The notes under the pieces were generated by a model. That model ran no database searches and was not told the DNA's origin. It saw nothing but the letters and a program-made list of their open reading frames with translations. Shown here piece by piece: positions 44,077-53,733 of a stretch of DNA of 64,000 nucleotides. The DNA comes from Acidicapsa ligni. Lineage in GTDB: Bacteria > Acidobacteriota > Terriglobia > Terriglobales > Acidobacteriaceae. Where the stretch lies: assembly GCF_025685655.1 (NCBI RefSeq), contig NZ_JAGSYG010000001.1, forward strand, positions 186,001-250,000. The letters are read 5' to 3'. Both the position numbers and the translations under genes were made by a program. Positions within the stretch are counted from its first letter, which is position 1. Each line of letters starts with the position of its first letter.

Positions 44077-44150
44077 TGGCTGGGCGACTAGGATTCGAAC
44101 CTAGACAAAGTGCGTCAAAGGCACTTGACCTACCATTAGTCGATCGCCCA
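44077..44150 (-). tRNA. tRNA-Gln (UUG)
   Basis: A complete 74-base cloverleaf on the minus strand with encoded CCA. The acceptor TGGGCGA pairs with TCGCCCA and includes the weak U1-A72 pair typical of tRNA-Gln; discriminator G73. The anticodon loop is CTTTGAC (UUG). The T arm is CTAGGTTCGAATCCTAG. It sits between ispE and prs on the same strand, an order seen in many bacteria. Confidence 0.96.
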
Positions 44151-44212
44151 GTAGTCAAATTCCGGCAACCGCAGGCGAGTTTTCATGCTCGCAATAGCGG
44201 TTGTCAAGTTGC

Positions 44213-45268
44213 TTATGTCTCAAGCATTTGCTGCCAGTAGGCTTGGCGCGGCAGGGTGCGAGTCAACAGGCTGGCTACCCCGGCCGCCCGCAATCGCTGC
44301 CGGGCTGCTTCTGCTTCTCCGTGACCTCGGTAAAGGCCAAAGAGCGCTGAGCCTGATCCAGACAGGGACGCGTGCAGAGCTGCCTCCGGAGTACCGGAAG
44401 CCACAAGAGCGCACTTGATCTCGCTTAGAAAGGGATATTGCGGAAAGACGACGCGTTCGAAGTCGTTCACTATCCCGGTGCGGACAAGCGCGGACACCTG
44501 AGGTCCGGCCAGGTCTCCTCCCACGGAAGAGACACCGGAGGAGCCTGCCCACGCTTGCTCACCCGTAAGGGCGGCTGCATAGACGCGACTCAACTGCTTA
44601 AGTTTAGCCTCACTTGCCTCTGAGGTCAAACATTCCGTCGCGCAGAGGGCGTCCCAGTCGCGAAAAGCCTGCGGAGTGGAGACTCCGACGGACGGTGTGG
44701 CGACCAGGCACCAGGTTGGTTCTGTTCCCGAAATCAGGTCTGGCATGGGGAAGACCTGCTGGCCTCGATCCAGCCCCAGGACGGTGCCGCCGATAAGAAA
44801 AAGCGGTACGTCGGAGCCTACCTGCTCGGCGATGCGCAGGCGTTCCGCGCCCCAGTTTGCGGGGAAGGCGTCCGGGCCCAGTTCGGCTTTCAGTTCAGCT
44901 TCCAGGCCGACCAGTGCGGCGACTGCGTTGGCCGATCCTGCGCCCATGCCGCCTTGAATGGGTAGCTGCTTTTCGATGTGGATATGCACTTCGGCGGAGA
45001 GGCCGAGGGTTTCCAAGGCGAGCGCGGTCATCTTCCATGCGGTGTTGCGATTGTCGGTGGGGACGCGCCGCTCGTTGGAGGTTAGGGAGATTCGTGGGCC
45101 GTGTTCGGGGTGCGGTTCTGGGTGTGTTCGGCGGGCGGTAACTGTCACCAGGTCATGTACTTCAAGTGTCTGGTAGATCGTCACTAGACCGTGAAAGCCA
45201 TCTGCGCGCGGCGCACCGATACCTAGTCCGAGATTGATCTTTGCGTGCGAGCGAACGGCGGTTGGCAT
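44213..45268 (-). CDS. ispE: 4-diphosphocytidyl-2-C-methyl-D-erythritol kinase
   Basis: 351 residues, somewhat longer than the usual 290-310. The N-terminal VRSHAKINLGLGIGAPRADGFHGLVTIYQTLEVHD is diagnostic. The GHMP ATP loop is PIQGGMGAGSANAVAALVGLE (about 109-129), and the C-terminal GHMP motif is SGSGSALFGLYRG. It phosphorylates CDP-ME in the MEP route to isoprenoids. It is the first gene of the minus-strand ispE-tRNA-prs-rplY-pth block; its upstream side faces repeat locus E and the divergent ggt gene. Confidence 0.94.
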   Translation of the reverse strand: MPTAVRSHAKINLGLGIGAPRADGFHGLVTIYQTLEVHDLVTVTARRTHPEPHPEHGPRISLTSNERRVPTDNRNTAWKMTALALETLGLSAEVHIHIEKQLPIQGGMGAGSANAVAALVGLEAELKAELGPDAFPANWGAERLRIAEQVGSDVPLFLIGGTVLGLDRGQQVFPMPDLISGTEPTWCLVATPSVGVSTPQAFRDWDALCATECLTSEASEAKLKQLSRVYAAALTGEQAWAGSSGVSSVGGDLAGPQVSALVRTGIVNDFERVVFPQYPFLSEIKCALVASGTPEAALHASLSGSGSALFGLYRGHGEAEAARQRLRAAGVASLLTRTLPRQAYWQQMLET

Positions 45269-45307
45269 ATCGAATCTATTGTACGAGTGTGCTTGGCTGG
45301 GTTGTGG

Positions 45308-45633
45308 AGAAGCAGATTCCCTTCGGGAATGACAGCCAGAAGAGCAAAGGCAACTGCAAGAGCAAAGGCAACTGCAAGAGCAAAGGCAACTGCAAGAGCA
45401 AAGGCAACTGCAAGAGCAAAGGCAACTGCAAGAGCAAAGGCAACTGCAAGAGCAAAGGCAACTGCAAGAGCAAAGGCAACTGCAAGAGCAAAGGCAACTG
45501 CAAGGGCAACTGCAAGGGCAACTGCAACTGCAACTGCAACGGAAAGAAGCAGATTCCCTTCGGGAATGGCAGACAGAAAAGCGAAGGCAAGGGCAAGAAA
45601 AGCAAGGGCAAAAGCCAGGGCGAGGGCTGAGGC
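45308..45633 (+). repeat. Dispersed core-array repeat, locus E, with nine perfect 18-bp tandem units
   Basis: Core ATTCCCTTCGGGAAT at 45316-45330 is followed by nine perfect head-to-tail copies of AGCAAAGGCAACTGCAAG (45343-45504). Shorter GGCAACTGCAAG and CAACTG units come next, then a second core at 45553-45567 and GCAAGGGCAAGAAAAGC sequence. It fills most of the 431-base gap between divergent ispE and ggt. Frames through it in all directions are open only because the unit is a multiple of three without stops. Confidence 0.92.
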
Positions 45634-45699
45634 TAAGGCTGTCGGTGGATTTATCTGAACTCTGTTGGGTGGGGGGCGCTATCCTGTTCCGAACTGCGG

Positions 45700-47457
45700 A
45701 TGATCATTACTTTTTGCAAAACTCGTTGCTTTGCGCTTGCGCTTCTGATTGCGCCTGCTGCTTCGTTTGCGATGGCGCAGGTTGCTCTTCCTTATCGCGA
45801 TGAGCAGCCTGTTCGCGCGAAGAATGGCATGGTGGTCAGTGCGCATCACCTGGCTTCGGATGCCGGGTTGCAAATCCTCAAGGATGGCGGCAATGCTGTC
45901 GATGCTGCGGTGGCTACTGGTTTCGCGCTGGCGGTGGTGCATCCCGTGGCGGGCAACCTTGGCGGCGGCGGCTTTTTGCTGCTGCGTACACAGGACGGCC
46001 GCTCGACGTTCATCGACTTTCGCGAGCAGGCTCCGCTTGCTGCCTCTGCCAATATGTATCTCGATGCGAATGGCAATGTTCTTCCTGAGGAGAATCTGCA
46101 GTCGAGCATTACCGGTTATCGTGCTATCGCTACGCCGGGATCTGTGGCGGGGCTGGCGTATGCGGAGAAAAAATATGGCAGGCTGGGCCTCGCCAGGGTT
46201 ATCGCTCCGGCCATTCAGCTTGCGGAAGCGGGTTTTGTGCTCACTGCGCAGGAGACGCATGAATTGCAGGACACCAACCTGGCGCGGTTTGCCGACTCCA
46301 GGAGAATCTTTCAGCGCGGTGGGCAGTATTACCAGGCGGGCGAGGTGTTCAAACAGCCGGAGCTGGCCAGAACACTGAGACGCATCTCTGCGAATCCGGA
46401 TGATTTTTATCACGGCAAGCTGGCGCAGGAATTAGTTGCAGATCTCAAAAAGGGTGGCGGCCTGGTTACGCTCGATGACCTGGCTCACTACGAGGTGAAA
46501 GAGCGAGCGCCGGTCGTGGGCCATTTTCACAACTACACGGTGATCAGTGCTCCGCCGCCGTCCTCTGGCGGAGTGGTGCTGGTGAGTGCGCTCAACATTC
46601 TGGAGCCGTACGATCTGGCCAAGCTGGGGGATCGTAGTCCGGAGTGGATTCACCTGGTTACGGAGGCCTATCGACGGGCCTATATGGATCGCAGCGAGTA
46701 CCTGGGCGATCCCGATTTTAACTCGATGCCCATCGCGGAGCTTACCAACACCGGATATGCCGCGGCGTGGCGCAGCAGCATTGCCGACAAGGCGACCCCG
46801 TCGGCGGATTTGCATCGGCCTGAAGGCTTTTTGCCGCCTCCGCCGAGGACTGCCGGTAAGAGTGCGGAGTCGCAGGATACGACGCACTACTCCGTTGTTG
46901 ACCGGGAGGGAAATGCTGTCTCTGTCACGACGACGCTCAACAATGGTTTCGGCTCTGCGGTGACTGCGGGTTCGCTGGGATTTCTGCTCAATGACGAGAT
47001 GGATGATTTTGCGGCCAAGATCGGTACACCCAACATGTATGGGCTGATCCAGGGTCCGGCGGATGCGATTGCGCCTCGCAAGCGGCCACTCTCGGCGATG
47101 ACTCCGACCATTGTTTTGGAAGGGGATAAGTTGCGCTATGTTCTGGGATCGCCGGGAGGTTCACGCATCATCACGACTGTCGCCAATATCTTTCTGTCTG
47201 CGGCGGAAGGCGGCCTCAATATCCAGCAGGCGGTGGACGCGCCTCGCTTTCACCACCAATATCTGCCGGACAAACTTTCGCTGGAGCCGGGCTTCGATCC
47301 GGAGACCATTACGGCTCTCAAGGCGCGGGGATACGATCTCGATATTCGCAATGGCCACTGGTCTGACGGCGAGTGCATTGCTGTCGATCCGCACACGGGC
47401 GAACTGCTGGGCGGACAGGATCATCGCAGTCACTATGGCAAGGCGGCTGGGTACTGA
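45700..47457 (+). CDS. ggt: Gamma-glutamyltransferase
   Basis: 585 residues. Signal peptide to about residue 26 (FAMAQ). The precursor self-cleaves before the catalytic Thr, here Thr394 in DTTHYSVVDREGNAVSVTTTLN. GSPGGSRIITTV (about 486-497) and the late APRFHHQYLPD match the small subunit, and DGGNAVDAAVATGFALAVVHP (about 62-82) the large one. It cleaves glutathione and other gamma-glutamyl compounds in the periplasm. No operon partner is evident; an isomerase-like gene follows after 152 bases. Confidence 0.95.
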   Translation: MIITFCKTRCFALALLIAPAASFAMAQVALPYRDEQPVRAKNGMVVSAHHLASDAGLQILKDGGNAVDAAVATGFALAVVHPVAGNLGGGGFLLLRTQDGRSTFIDFREQAPLAASANMYLDANGNVLPEENLQSSITGYRAIATPGSVAGLAYAEKKYGRLGLARVIAPAIQLAEAGFVLTAQETHELQDTNLARFADSRRIFQRGGQYYQAGEVFKQPELARTLRRISANPDDFYHGKLAQELVADLKKGGGLVTLDDLAHYEVKERAPVVGHFHNYTVISAPPPSSGGVVLVSALNILEPYDLAKLGDRSPEWIHLVTEAYRRAYMDRSEYLGDPDFNSMPIAELTNTGYAAAWRSSIADKATPSADLHRPEGFLPPPPRTAGKSAESQDTTHYSVVDREGNAVSVTTTLNNGFGSAVTAGSLGFLLNDEMDDFAAKIGTPNMYGLIQGPADAIAPRKRPLSAMTPTIVLEGDKLRYVLGSPGGSRIITTVANIFLSAAEGGLNIQQAVDAPRFHHQYLPDKLSLEPGFDPETITALKARGYDLDIRNGHWSDGECIAVDPHTGELLGGQDHRSHYGKAAGY

Positions 47458-47609
47458 GTGGGATCGTTTCATGGGCTGGAAGTGGCTCTTGGACTTTGCT
47501 GACGGTTGGACTAGTTCTCTGATTTATCAAGGCTTCTTCTTTTCATCGCCCCGAAAATGCGACAATCACTTAAGTAACTGGAAGCATCCAACCGATATCG
47601 GGGATCTGA

Positions 47610-48437
47610 ATGACCAAGCTGCGATGTCTATCGACACACCTCTTTCTGAAGGAGCGCCTGCATCCCGGCCTGCTGGAACTGGCCTTTCGCAGCGGTGCCG
47701 AGGCTGTCGAGATTTTTGCCGCGCGCCAGCACTTCGACTACACCAGCCGCGAGCATGTGCAGGAGCTGGCCTCCTGGTTCGCCTCCAATCCGTTGCAGCC
47801 GTGGTCGATGCATGCGCCTCTCTATCCCGATCGCGAAATGGGCCGGGCCGGTGCTCCTGCGGTTAACCTGCTGCACCCGGAAAAGTCCCGGCGGATCGAC
47901 GCTATGGATGAAGTCAAGCGGGCGCTTGAAACCGCGGAGTATCTGCACTTCAAAAATTTAGTCGTTCACCTGGGCGAACGCGGAGACACCTGGTCGCCTC
48001 GCGCGCTGGAGCACGCACTCACCGCGCTGGAGCACCTCGATGCCTTCGCCAATCCTCTTGGGGTTCGGCTGCTGGCGGAGAATATTCTTAACGAGCCGAC
48101 GACGCCTGAGCACCTGATGGAGATTCTTACGCTGGGGCACCTCAAGCGCATTGGAGTCTGCCTCGATACCGGCCATGCTCACATTACGGTTGGCGTTACG
48201 GATGCCATTGCGACGCTGGGCGACCGCATCGTCTCGGTGCATGTCCACGACAATCATGCGGTGCGCGATGAGCATCTGTGGCCAGGGGAAGGCAGCATTG
48301 ACTGGCCGGCTACGGCCAAGGCGCTTAATGCTTTGCCTGAGCCACCGGCGATGGTGCTGGAAATCCACTACTCGCTCGCGGAGACGCCAGCCGTGTTGAG
48401 TGAAAAGGTTCCGGCTGCGTTTGACAAGCTGGCCTGA
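47610..48437 (+). CDS. Cytosolic sugar phosphate isomerase/epimerase-like TIM barrel
   Basis: 275 residues with no signal peptide, unlike the three exported relatives in this window. Barrel motifs include LSTHLFLKERLHPGLLELAFRSGAEAVEIFA, VVHLGERGD, LLAENIL (Glu ligand), GVCLDTGHAHI (Asp and His), VSVHVHDNH (His) and MVLEIHY (Glu). These give a complete AP-endonuclease-2-type metal site. The reaction is unknown; isomerase, epimerase and endonuclease IV-like activities all occur in this fold. It stands between ggt and asnS on the plus strand. Confidence 0.85.
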   Translation: MTKLRCLSTHLFLKERLHPGLLELAFRSGAEAVEIFAARQHFDYTSREHVQELASWFASNPLQPWSMHAPLYPDREMGRAGAPAVNLLHPEKSRRIDAMDEVKRALETAEYLHFKNLVVHLGERGDTWSPRALEHALTALEHLDAFANPLGVRLLAENILNEPTTPEHLMEILTLGHLKRIGVCLDTGHAHITVGVTDAIATLGDRIVSVHVHDNHAVRDEHLWPGEGSIDWPATAKALNALPEPPAMVLEIHYSLAETPAVLSEKVPAAFDKLA

Positions 48438-48585
48438 GGCTTTGCCGGGAACGGTGTCTCCACTTCCCTGCCCCGCGTTATGCTAGAAAACACGGGGCTC
48501 GTGACGGCTTGTTGCCGGTTCCCGAAAAGATCGTTTCTCGTGAAGGCGTACTTCATGAGAAACATATTGAAAGCCGGTTCTGCGC

Positions 48586-49932
48586 ATGTCTGAAATCATC
48601 CCTACTTCTACCGCGCCTGTCACAACAATTGCCACTATCGGCCAGCATGAAGGGCAGTCTGTCACGCTGCGCGGCTGGCTCTATAACCTGCGCGAAAGCG
48701 GCAAGCTGCTCTTCCCTATTTTCCGGGATGGCTCGGGCACGATCCAGGGAGTAGCCCACAAGTCTGGCGTAGCTCCCGAGGTATTTGAGGCGCTGAAGGG
48801 CCTCACGCAGGAGTCCAGCGTGATTGTGATCGGCAAGGTTCGCGCCGACCAGCGTGCTCCGGGTGGTTATGAGCTGGATGTGGAGCAAATCCAGGTGGTG
48901 CAGCGTGTACCGGAGGAGGATCCTTACCCGATCACTCCGAAGGAGCATGGCGTCGATTTTCTCATGGAGCGCCGCCACCTCTGGGTACGCTCGGCGCGGC
49001 AGGCTGCGATTCTCCGCATACGTGCTGAGATTATGCGCGCGGCTGCCGAGTACTTTGACAGCAACGGTTTTACTCGCACCGATCCGCCGATTCTGACTCC
49101 GGCGGCCTGCGAAGGTACTTCGACGCTCTTCCCTGTCGATTACTTTGGCGAGGAAGCATTCCTGACGCAGTCTGGCCAGCTTTATATCGAATCGACGGCG
49201 CTGGCGCTGGGTAAGGTTTACAGCTTTGGGCCGACGTTCCGTGCGGAGAAATCCAAGACGCGCCGCCATCTCACGGAGTTCTGGATGATCGAACCGGAGG
49301 TCGCGTATTGCGAGCTGGATGGATTGCTCGAACTGGCGGAGAACTTTCTTGCTCACATCGTTCAAAGCGTGCTGAAAAACCGCACGCCGGAGCTGCAGGT
49401 GATTGGGCGCGATATCGCAAAGCTGCAGGCTATCCAGGCTCCGTTTCCGCGTTTGCGCTATGACGAGGCCGTCGCCATGCTGAACCAGGCTCATAAGGAT
49501 GGTCATCTTGAACATCCCTTTGAGTATGGCAATGACTTTGGTTCGCCTGACGAAACGTGGCTAAGCAACCAGTTTGATCGCCCCGTAATGGTTCATCGTT
49601 ATCCTGCGGATGTGAAAGCCTTCTACATGCAGCCTGACCCGGTCGATCCAAAATTTGCGCTGTGCGTCGATGTGCTGGCTCCTGAGGGCTATGGCGAGAT
49701 CATCGGGGGTTCGCAGCGGGTGGATAGCTACGATTTGCTCAAGTCGCGTATCGAGGCGCACAATTTACCTCTCGATGCCTTCCAGTGGTATCTGGATCTG
49801 CGCCGCTACGGTAGTGTTCCGCACAGTGGTTTTGGCATGGGCATCGAGCGTGCTGTTGCGTGGATTTGCGGCCTGGATCATGTTCGCGAGACTATTCCTT
49901 TTGCCCGGACATTGAATCGCATCTTTCCATAA
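48586..49932 (+). CDS. asnS: Asparaginyl-tRNA synthetase
   Basis: 448 residues. An OB-fold anticodon-binding domain (about 15-115: [31 protein letters not shown]) is followed by a class II catalytic core. Motif 2 is [27 protein letters not shown] (about 210-236) and motif 3 [29 protein letters not shown] near the end. The AsnRS-type sequence ([12 protein letters not shown] and TIPFART) separates it from AspRS. It charges tRNA-Asn directly. The start at 48586 gives a short, normal N-terminus. Confidence 0.96.
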   Translation: MSEIIPTSTAPVTTIATIGQHEGQSVTLRGWLYNLRESGKLLFPIFRDGSGTIQGVAHKSGVAPEVFEALKGLTQESSVIVIGKVRADQRAPGGYELDVEQIQVVQRVPEEDPYPITPKEHGVDFLMERRHLWVRSARQAAILRIRAEIMRAAAEYFDSNGFTRTDPPILTPAACEGTSTLFPVDYFGEEAFLTQSGQLYIESTALALGKVYSFGPTFRAEKSKTRRHLTEFWMIEPEVAYCELDGLLELAENFLAHIVQSVLKNRTPELQVIGRDIAKLQAIQAPFPRLRYDEAVAMLNQAHKDGHLEHPFEYGNDFGSPDETWLSNQFDRPVMVHRYPADVKAFYMQPDPVDPKFALCVDVLAPEGYGEIIGGSQRVDSYDLLKSRIEAHNLPLDAFQWYLDLRRYGSVPHSGFGMGIERAVAWICGLDHVRETIPFARTLNRIFP

Positions 49933-50124
49933 ACAGTTTTATATCTGTGGTCTATGAAAGAAATGGGAGAGCGATCTCGTACTGTTACGGTACTTTTTCG
50001 CGGCCTCTTGTAAGAAATCTCCTGAAACGATTTTTTGCCTCTGCGAAACTATCGCTATGATTGCTGCAAGATTGTCCGGTAACTGGCTGATCCATAGGTA
50101 AGATTCGAGGCTGTTGATGCGAAG

Positions 50125-51714
50125 ATGCCGATGAAGCGCCGACGACGACTTGCGATTGCGGTTCTCGCGCTGCTAGGGACACTCCTGGGAGCGGCGAGCG
50201 GATATTGGCTGGGACGCGCCTCTCTGATGAGAACCGCCGGATCCGGACTTGCAAGCTATGCAGGCGGCCTGGTCGTCCATGCGGAGGAGTATTCCCGTGA
50301 ACTGAGCGGGATCCAGAAGGCTTTTAATCCCTCGCCATTCCAATTCTGCTCTCCTGATGAAATTGCGAAGATGCAGGCCCTGACCTACGAGTCCCTGCAG
50401 GTGAAGGAAATTGGCCGAACGCGGAACGGCAAGCTGGAGTGTTCCGCATTTCTGGGCCGGCTGAACCCTCCGTGGCAGGAACGTGCCCCGTCGCTTGTAC
50501 TCGGGCAGGGAGTCAATATTTATGCGAACGTGCCGCTGCAAATCGCTGGATTGGCCGTAGGGACAATTGTTGAAGGCGGCGGTGTGAGTGCTGTTCTAAG
50601 CCCGACTGCGTTTGACCACTGGAACCGCCCGGGCATGCGCTACATGGTTGAGATCGTCGATCGCAAATCCCATCAGGCCGTTCAGATTGCGGGCGACAAG
50701 TTGGATACGGACCTGGGGTGGGTGCTGTCTGAGAGATCGACGCGCGGCCCAGGCATGGCTCCGACTGAGATCTATCGCGCACGCTGCTCTCATGTGAGCC
50801 CGGTGTGCGTTGTGACGGCTTCGTCCACGGCAATGTTGATTGAAGATGGGAAAGCCGTTTTGTGGGAATACACGGCTCTCGGCTCGATCGCAGGATTTGG
50901 TCTCTGCCTGGCGATTGGGCAGTTTTATCTTCGAAGCATGGGGACGGCGCAGCAGCTTCGCCGCGCTATTCGCAGGGAGAAACTCTCGCTCGTCTATCAG
51001 CCGGTTATCGAACTGCCTTCGCGACACTGCTCGGGAGCGGAGGCCCTCGTCCGATGGTCCGATGAGGACGGTGTGGCTGCGGCGCCGGACTTTTTCGTTC
51101 ATCTTGCGGAGGAGCTGGGGTTCATCGGCGAACTCACAGCGTTTGTGGTGCGGCGGGCCATTGCGGAGGTTGGGGAGATCTTGCGCAAGAATCCCGAACT
51201 AACCCTCAGCATCAACATTGCGGCCTCTGACCTTGAGGGGGACGCGCTTTTTCTGCTGCTGGATGAGCAGGTCAAGCAGGCACGCATTGCGCCGGGACAG
51301 ATCGCACTGGAACTGACGGAACGCTCCACCACGGATATGGACTCGCTGCGCTGCGCTATACAGCGCCTGCATGAATACGGCTACCAGGTCCACATCGACG
51401 ACTTTGGCAGTGGATTTTCCAGCCTGGCTTATCTGCATGAACTTGCCGTCGATGCAATCAAGATCGACCGCATCTTTACGCGTACGATTGGCACGGATGC
51501 TATCACTGCGTCCATACTGCCGCAGATTTTAGCCCTGGCTGAGACGTTACAACTGGACGTGATTGTGGAAGGCGTGGAGACAGAAGCCCAGGCCGAATAC
51601 CTGATCCAGATGGGAAGAACCATGCAGGTGCAGGGATGGCTTTTCGGCAAGCCAACGGTCGCCACGGAGCTACCCAAATACAAGGGGCTATTCCAGGCTG
51701 AGACGGTGCTGTGA
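50125..51714 (+). CDS. CSS-motif membrane-anchored EAL-domain c-di-GMP phosphodiesterase
   Basis: 529 residues. A basic start and first membrane helix (about 9-30) lead into a periplasmic CSS-type sensor domain (about 35-245) with Cys-Ser at 75-76 and Cys-Ser at 106-107. A second helix (about 249-269) connects to a cytoplasmic EAL domain (about 280-520). Catalytic residues look intact: EAL at 306-308, Asn in LSINIAAS, Glu in ELTERS, the IDDFGSGFSSL pair, Lys in AIKIDR and Glu in IVEGVETE. It should degrade c-di-GMP; in E. coli, CSS-domain enzymes respond to periplasmic disulphide state. Confidence 0.92.
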   Translation: MPMKRRRRLAIAVLALLGTLLGAASGYWLGRASLMRTAGSGLASYAGGLVVHAEEYSRELSGIQKAFNPSPFQFCSPDEIAKMQALTYESLQVKEIGRTRNGKLECSAFLGRLNPPWQERAPSLVLGQGVNIYANVPLQIAGLAVGTIVEGGGVSAVLSPTAFDHWNRPGMRYMVEIVDRKSHQAVQIAGDKLDTDLGWVLSERSTRGPGMAPTEIYRARCSHVSPVCVVTASSTAMLIEDGKAVLWEYTALGSIAGFGLCLAIGQFYLRSMGTAQQLRRAIRREKLSLVYQPVIELPSRHCSGAEALVRWSDEDGVAAAPDFFVHLAEELGFIGELTAFVVRRAIAEVGEILRKNPELTLSINIAASDLEGDALFLLLDEQVKQARIAPGQIALELTERSTTDMDSLRCAIQRLHEYGYQVHIDDFGSGFSSLAYLHELAVDAIKIDRIFTRTIGTDAITASILPQILALAETLQLDVIVEGVETEAQAEYLIQMGRTMQVQGWLFGKPTVATELPKYKGLFQAETVL

Positions 51715-51772
51715 ATGCAGCCGCGGATTTTGAGTTTAGAACCCGCTGGGCTATCAAGGACACTGCAAACGA

Positions 51773-51800
51773 AAAGGCCGCCTCGATTGAGGCGGCCTTT
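51773..51800. terminator. Bidirectional terminator between the EAL gene and frr
   Basis: Perfect 12-bp stem AAAGGCCGCCTC / GAGGCGGCCTTT with loop GATT. A and T ends serve the convergent genes on either side. Confidence 0.9.
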
Positions 51801-51820
51801 CTGGTTAACGCGGATTGTGT

Positions 51821-52408
51821 TCAGATGCGCATGATGTCGGCTTCTTTTTTGGTGGCGAGCTCTTCCAGGTGACGAATCTCATCGTTCAACATGCCCTGCA
51901 CTTCATCCTGGGCACGCTTCTCTTCGTCCTGGCTGATTTCCTTGTCCTTGGACAGCTTCTTCAGGGTGTCATTGCCGTCGCGGCGTACGTTGCGCAGAGC
52001 TGTCTTGTGATCCTCAAGCTCCTTGTTGAGCTGCTTGACCACGTCGCGGCGACGCTCCTCGGTCATGGGAGGAATCGGCACACGAATCTGCTTGCCATCG
52101 TTTGATGGGTTGAATCCGTGCTCGGGTGCGCGCAGGGCTTTTTCAATCTCTTTGAGCAGGCCGATGTCCCAGGGCTGCACGATGATCATGCTGGCCTCGG
52201 GGGTGGTCAACTGGGCGACCTGGCTGAGCGGCGTCGGCGTTCCGTAGTAATCCACGCGCACTTGATCCAGCAACTGCACGCTGGCGCGTCCGGTTCGCAG
52301 CGAAACCAGATGCGTCTGAAAATCAAGGACTGCCTTTTCCATTCTTCGTTTCAAATCCGCGTGCAAGTCCTTCAACACCGGAATTCCTGCCATATATGAA
52401 ACTGCCAT
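51821..52408 (-). CDS. frr: Ribosome recycling factor
   Basis: 195 residues. The stretch DLKRRMEKAVLDFQTHLVSLRTGRASVQLLDQVRVDYYGTPTPLSQVAQLTTPEASMIIVQPWD (about 18-80) and NDGKQIRVPIPPMTEERRRDVVKQL are diagnostic. The normal length is about 185; ATG 52390 is an alternative start that would give 189. RRF works with EF-G to split post-termination ribosomes. Here it is not next to pyrH, tsf or rpsB. It shares a terminator with the convergent EAL gene. Confidence 0.96.
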   Translation of the reverse strand: MAVSYMAGIPVLKDLHADLKRRMEKAVLDFQTHLVSLRTGRASVQLLDQVRVDYYGTPTPLSQVAQLTTPEASMIIVQPWDIGLLKEIEKALRAPEHGFNPSNDGKQIRVPIPPMTEERRRDVVKQLNKELEDHKTALRNVRRDGNDTLKKLSKDKEISQDEEKRAQDEVQGMLNDEIRHLEELATKKEADIMRI

Positions 52409-52564
52409 TCTGTTCCTCTTCCTGTGGCCGGCCCTGGGCTGGCCGACACAAATGCCAGAGTTATTCTATCGAATCCAGCGGATAGATAAGTGCATAGATA
52501 AATGCATGGAAGTAGTTGATCAGCCCGCTACCCGCGGGCTGATCCCTTTGGAAGAAGCATCCAC

Positions 52565-53473
52565 CTAGACCAGCATCGTTAAGCCGGTGGAAGCAGCCTG
52601 CTCGTGTGCGTGATAGCTGGACCGCACAAGCGGACCGCTCTCCACATGGCGGAAACCCATCTTGAGCGCTTCGGTCTTGAGCTCTGCGAACTCCTGGGGC
52701 GCATAGATACGGGCCATAGGGAGATGATCTTTTGAGGGACGCAGGTATTGGCCGATCGTCAGAATGTCGCAGTTTACCTTGGCCAGGTCACGGAAGACAT
52801 CCAGCAATTCGCTGGTCTCTTCGCCCAGCCCTACCATTACGCCGGACTTGGTTACGCCCTTGGGGTTCAGTTCCTTGGCATACTCCAGCAGGCGCAGGGT
52901 ACGCTCGTAACGGGCGCCTGAACGCACTACGCGATAGAGCCGAGGGACAGACTCGGTGTTGTGGTTCAGAACCTCGGGCCTGGCGTCGACTACGATCTGG
53001 ATGGCCTCGGGCTTGCCCTGAAAATCGGGGATCAGCACTTCGACCTGACATCCGGCGGCCTGCTTGCGAATCTCGTCAATCACCATGGCGAAGGCTTTTG
53101 CGCCGCCAATAATATCGTCGTCGCGGTTCACGCTGGTGATTACCGCGTGCTTTAGCCCGAGAATGGCGACCGCTTCGGCGACACGACGTGGCTCGTCGAA
53201 ATCGATTGCGTCGGGGCGGCCTTTGGGTACCGCGCAGAAGCCGCAACGCCGGGTGCAGGTGTTGCCCAGCATCATGAACGTGGCCGTCTTGTGTTGCCAG
53301 CACTCGCCGATGTTTGGACAGTGCGCGCTCTCGCATACGGTGTGCAATCCCAGCGAACGCGCCAGGCGCTTCAGGTCATGGTAATTTTCGCCGCCGGGTG
53401 CGCGTGCCTTCAGCCACTCGGGTTTCGGTGCCGGGGTCTTGCGAGCCGTCTCAATCTGTATGAGTTCCATCAC
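52565..53473 (-). CDS. lipA: Lipoyl synthase
   Basis: 302 residues. The auxiliary cluster cysteines are C47, C52 and C58 (CESAHCPNIGEC), and the radical-SAM cysteines are C73, C77 and C80 (CTRRCGFC). Later motifs VTSVNRDD and SGVMVGLGEE, and a closing SSYHAHEQA with the conserved RSSY Ser, complete the family. It inserts two sulphur atoms into octanoyl groups on 2-oxoacid dehydrogenases. lipB is not adjacent. Confidence 0.97.
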   Translation of the reverse strand: MMELIQIETARKTPAPKPEWLKARAPGGENYHDLKRLARSLGLHTVCESAHCPNIGECWQHKTATFMMLGNTCTRRCGFCAVPKGRPDAIDFDEPRRVAEAVAILGLKHAVITSVNRDDDIIGGAKAFAMVIDEIRKQAAGCQVEVLIPDFQGKPEAIQIVVDARPEVLNHNTESVPRLYRVVRSGARYERTLRLLEYAKELNPKGVTKSGVMVGLGEETSELLDVFRDLAKVNCDILTIGQYLRPSKDHLPMARIYAPQEFAELKTEALKMGFRHVESGPLVRSSYHAHEQAASTGLTMLV

Positions 53474-53733
53474 TCTTTATTCTAGCGGGAATCTAGCGGG
53501 AATATGGACCGGCGCATTCCAGAGTGCGAAAACTGGCTGTTTTTCGCATTGGAGCTGCCTGGAGAGAGTCTGGATTGAGCGTGGGCTTACGGCAATTTCT
53601 TTTTTCAAAGAAAATCAGGACGCATATTACGCCGGGAGCGTGATAGCGTTCACGATAAGGATTTTGCTCTCGCTGCCAGATGTGTCAGCCGAGATCCCCG
53701 GCAGATTCCGCTTCGCTACGGGAGAACGACACC

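Noticed and set aside
45343-45504. Possible CRISPR array
   Set aside because: The units are directly adjacent with no spacers, and no cas gene is present.
45241-45658. Open frames on both strands across repeat locus E (Lys-Gly-Asn-Cys, Arg-Ala-Lys-Ala-Thr and Leu-Pro repeats)
   Set aside because: They are open only because the 18-bp unit is a multiple of three without stops; the same DNA is open in several frames.
48553-49515. 320-codon minus-strand frame
   Set aside because: Antisense to asnS, which has complete class II synthetase motifs.
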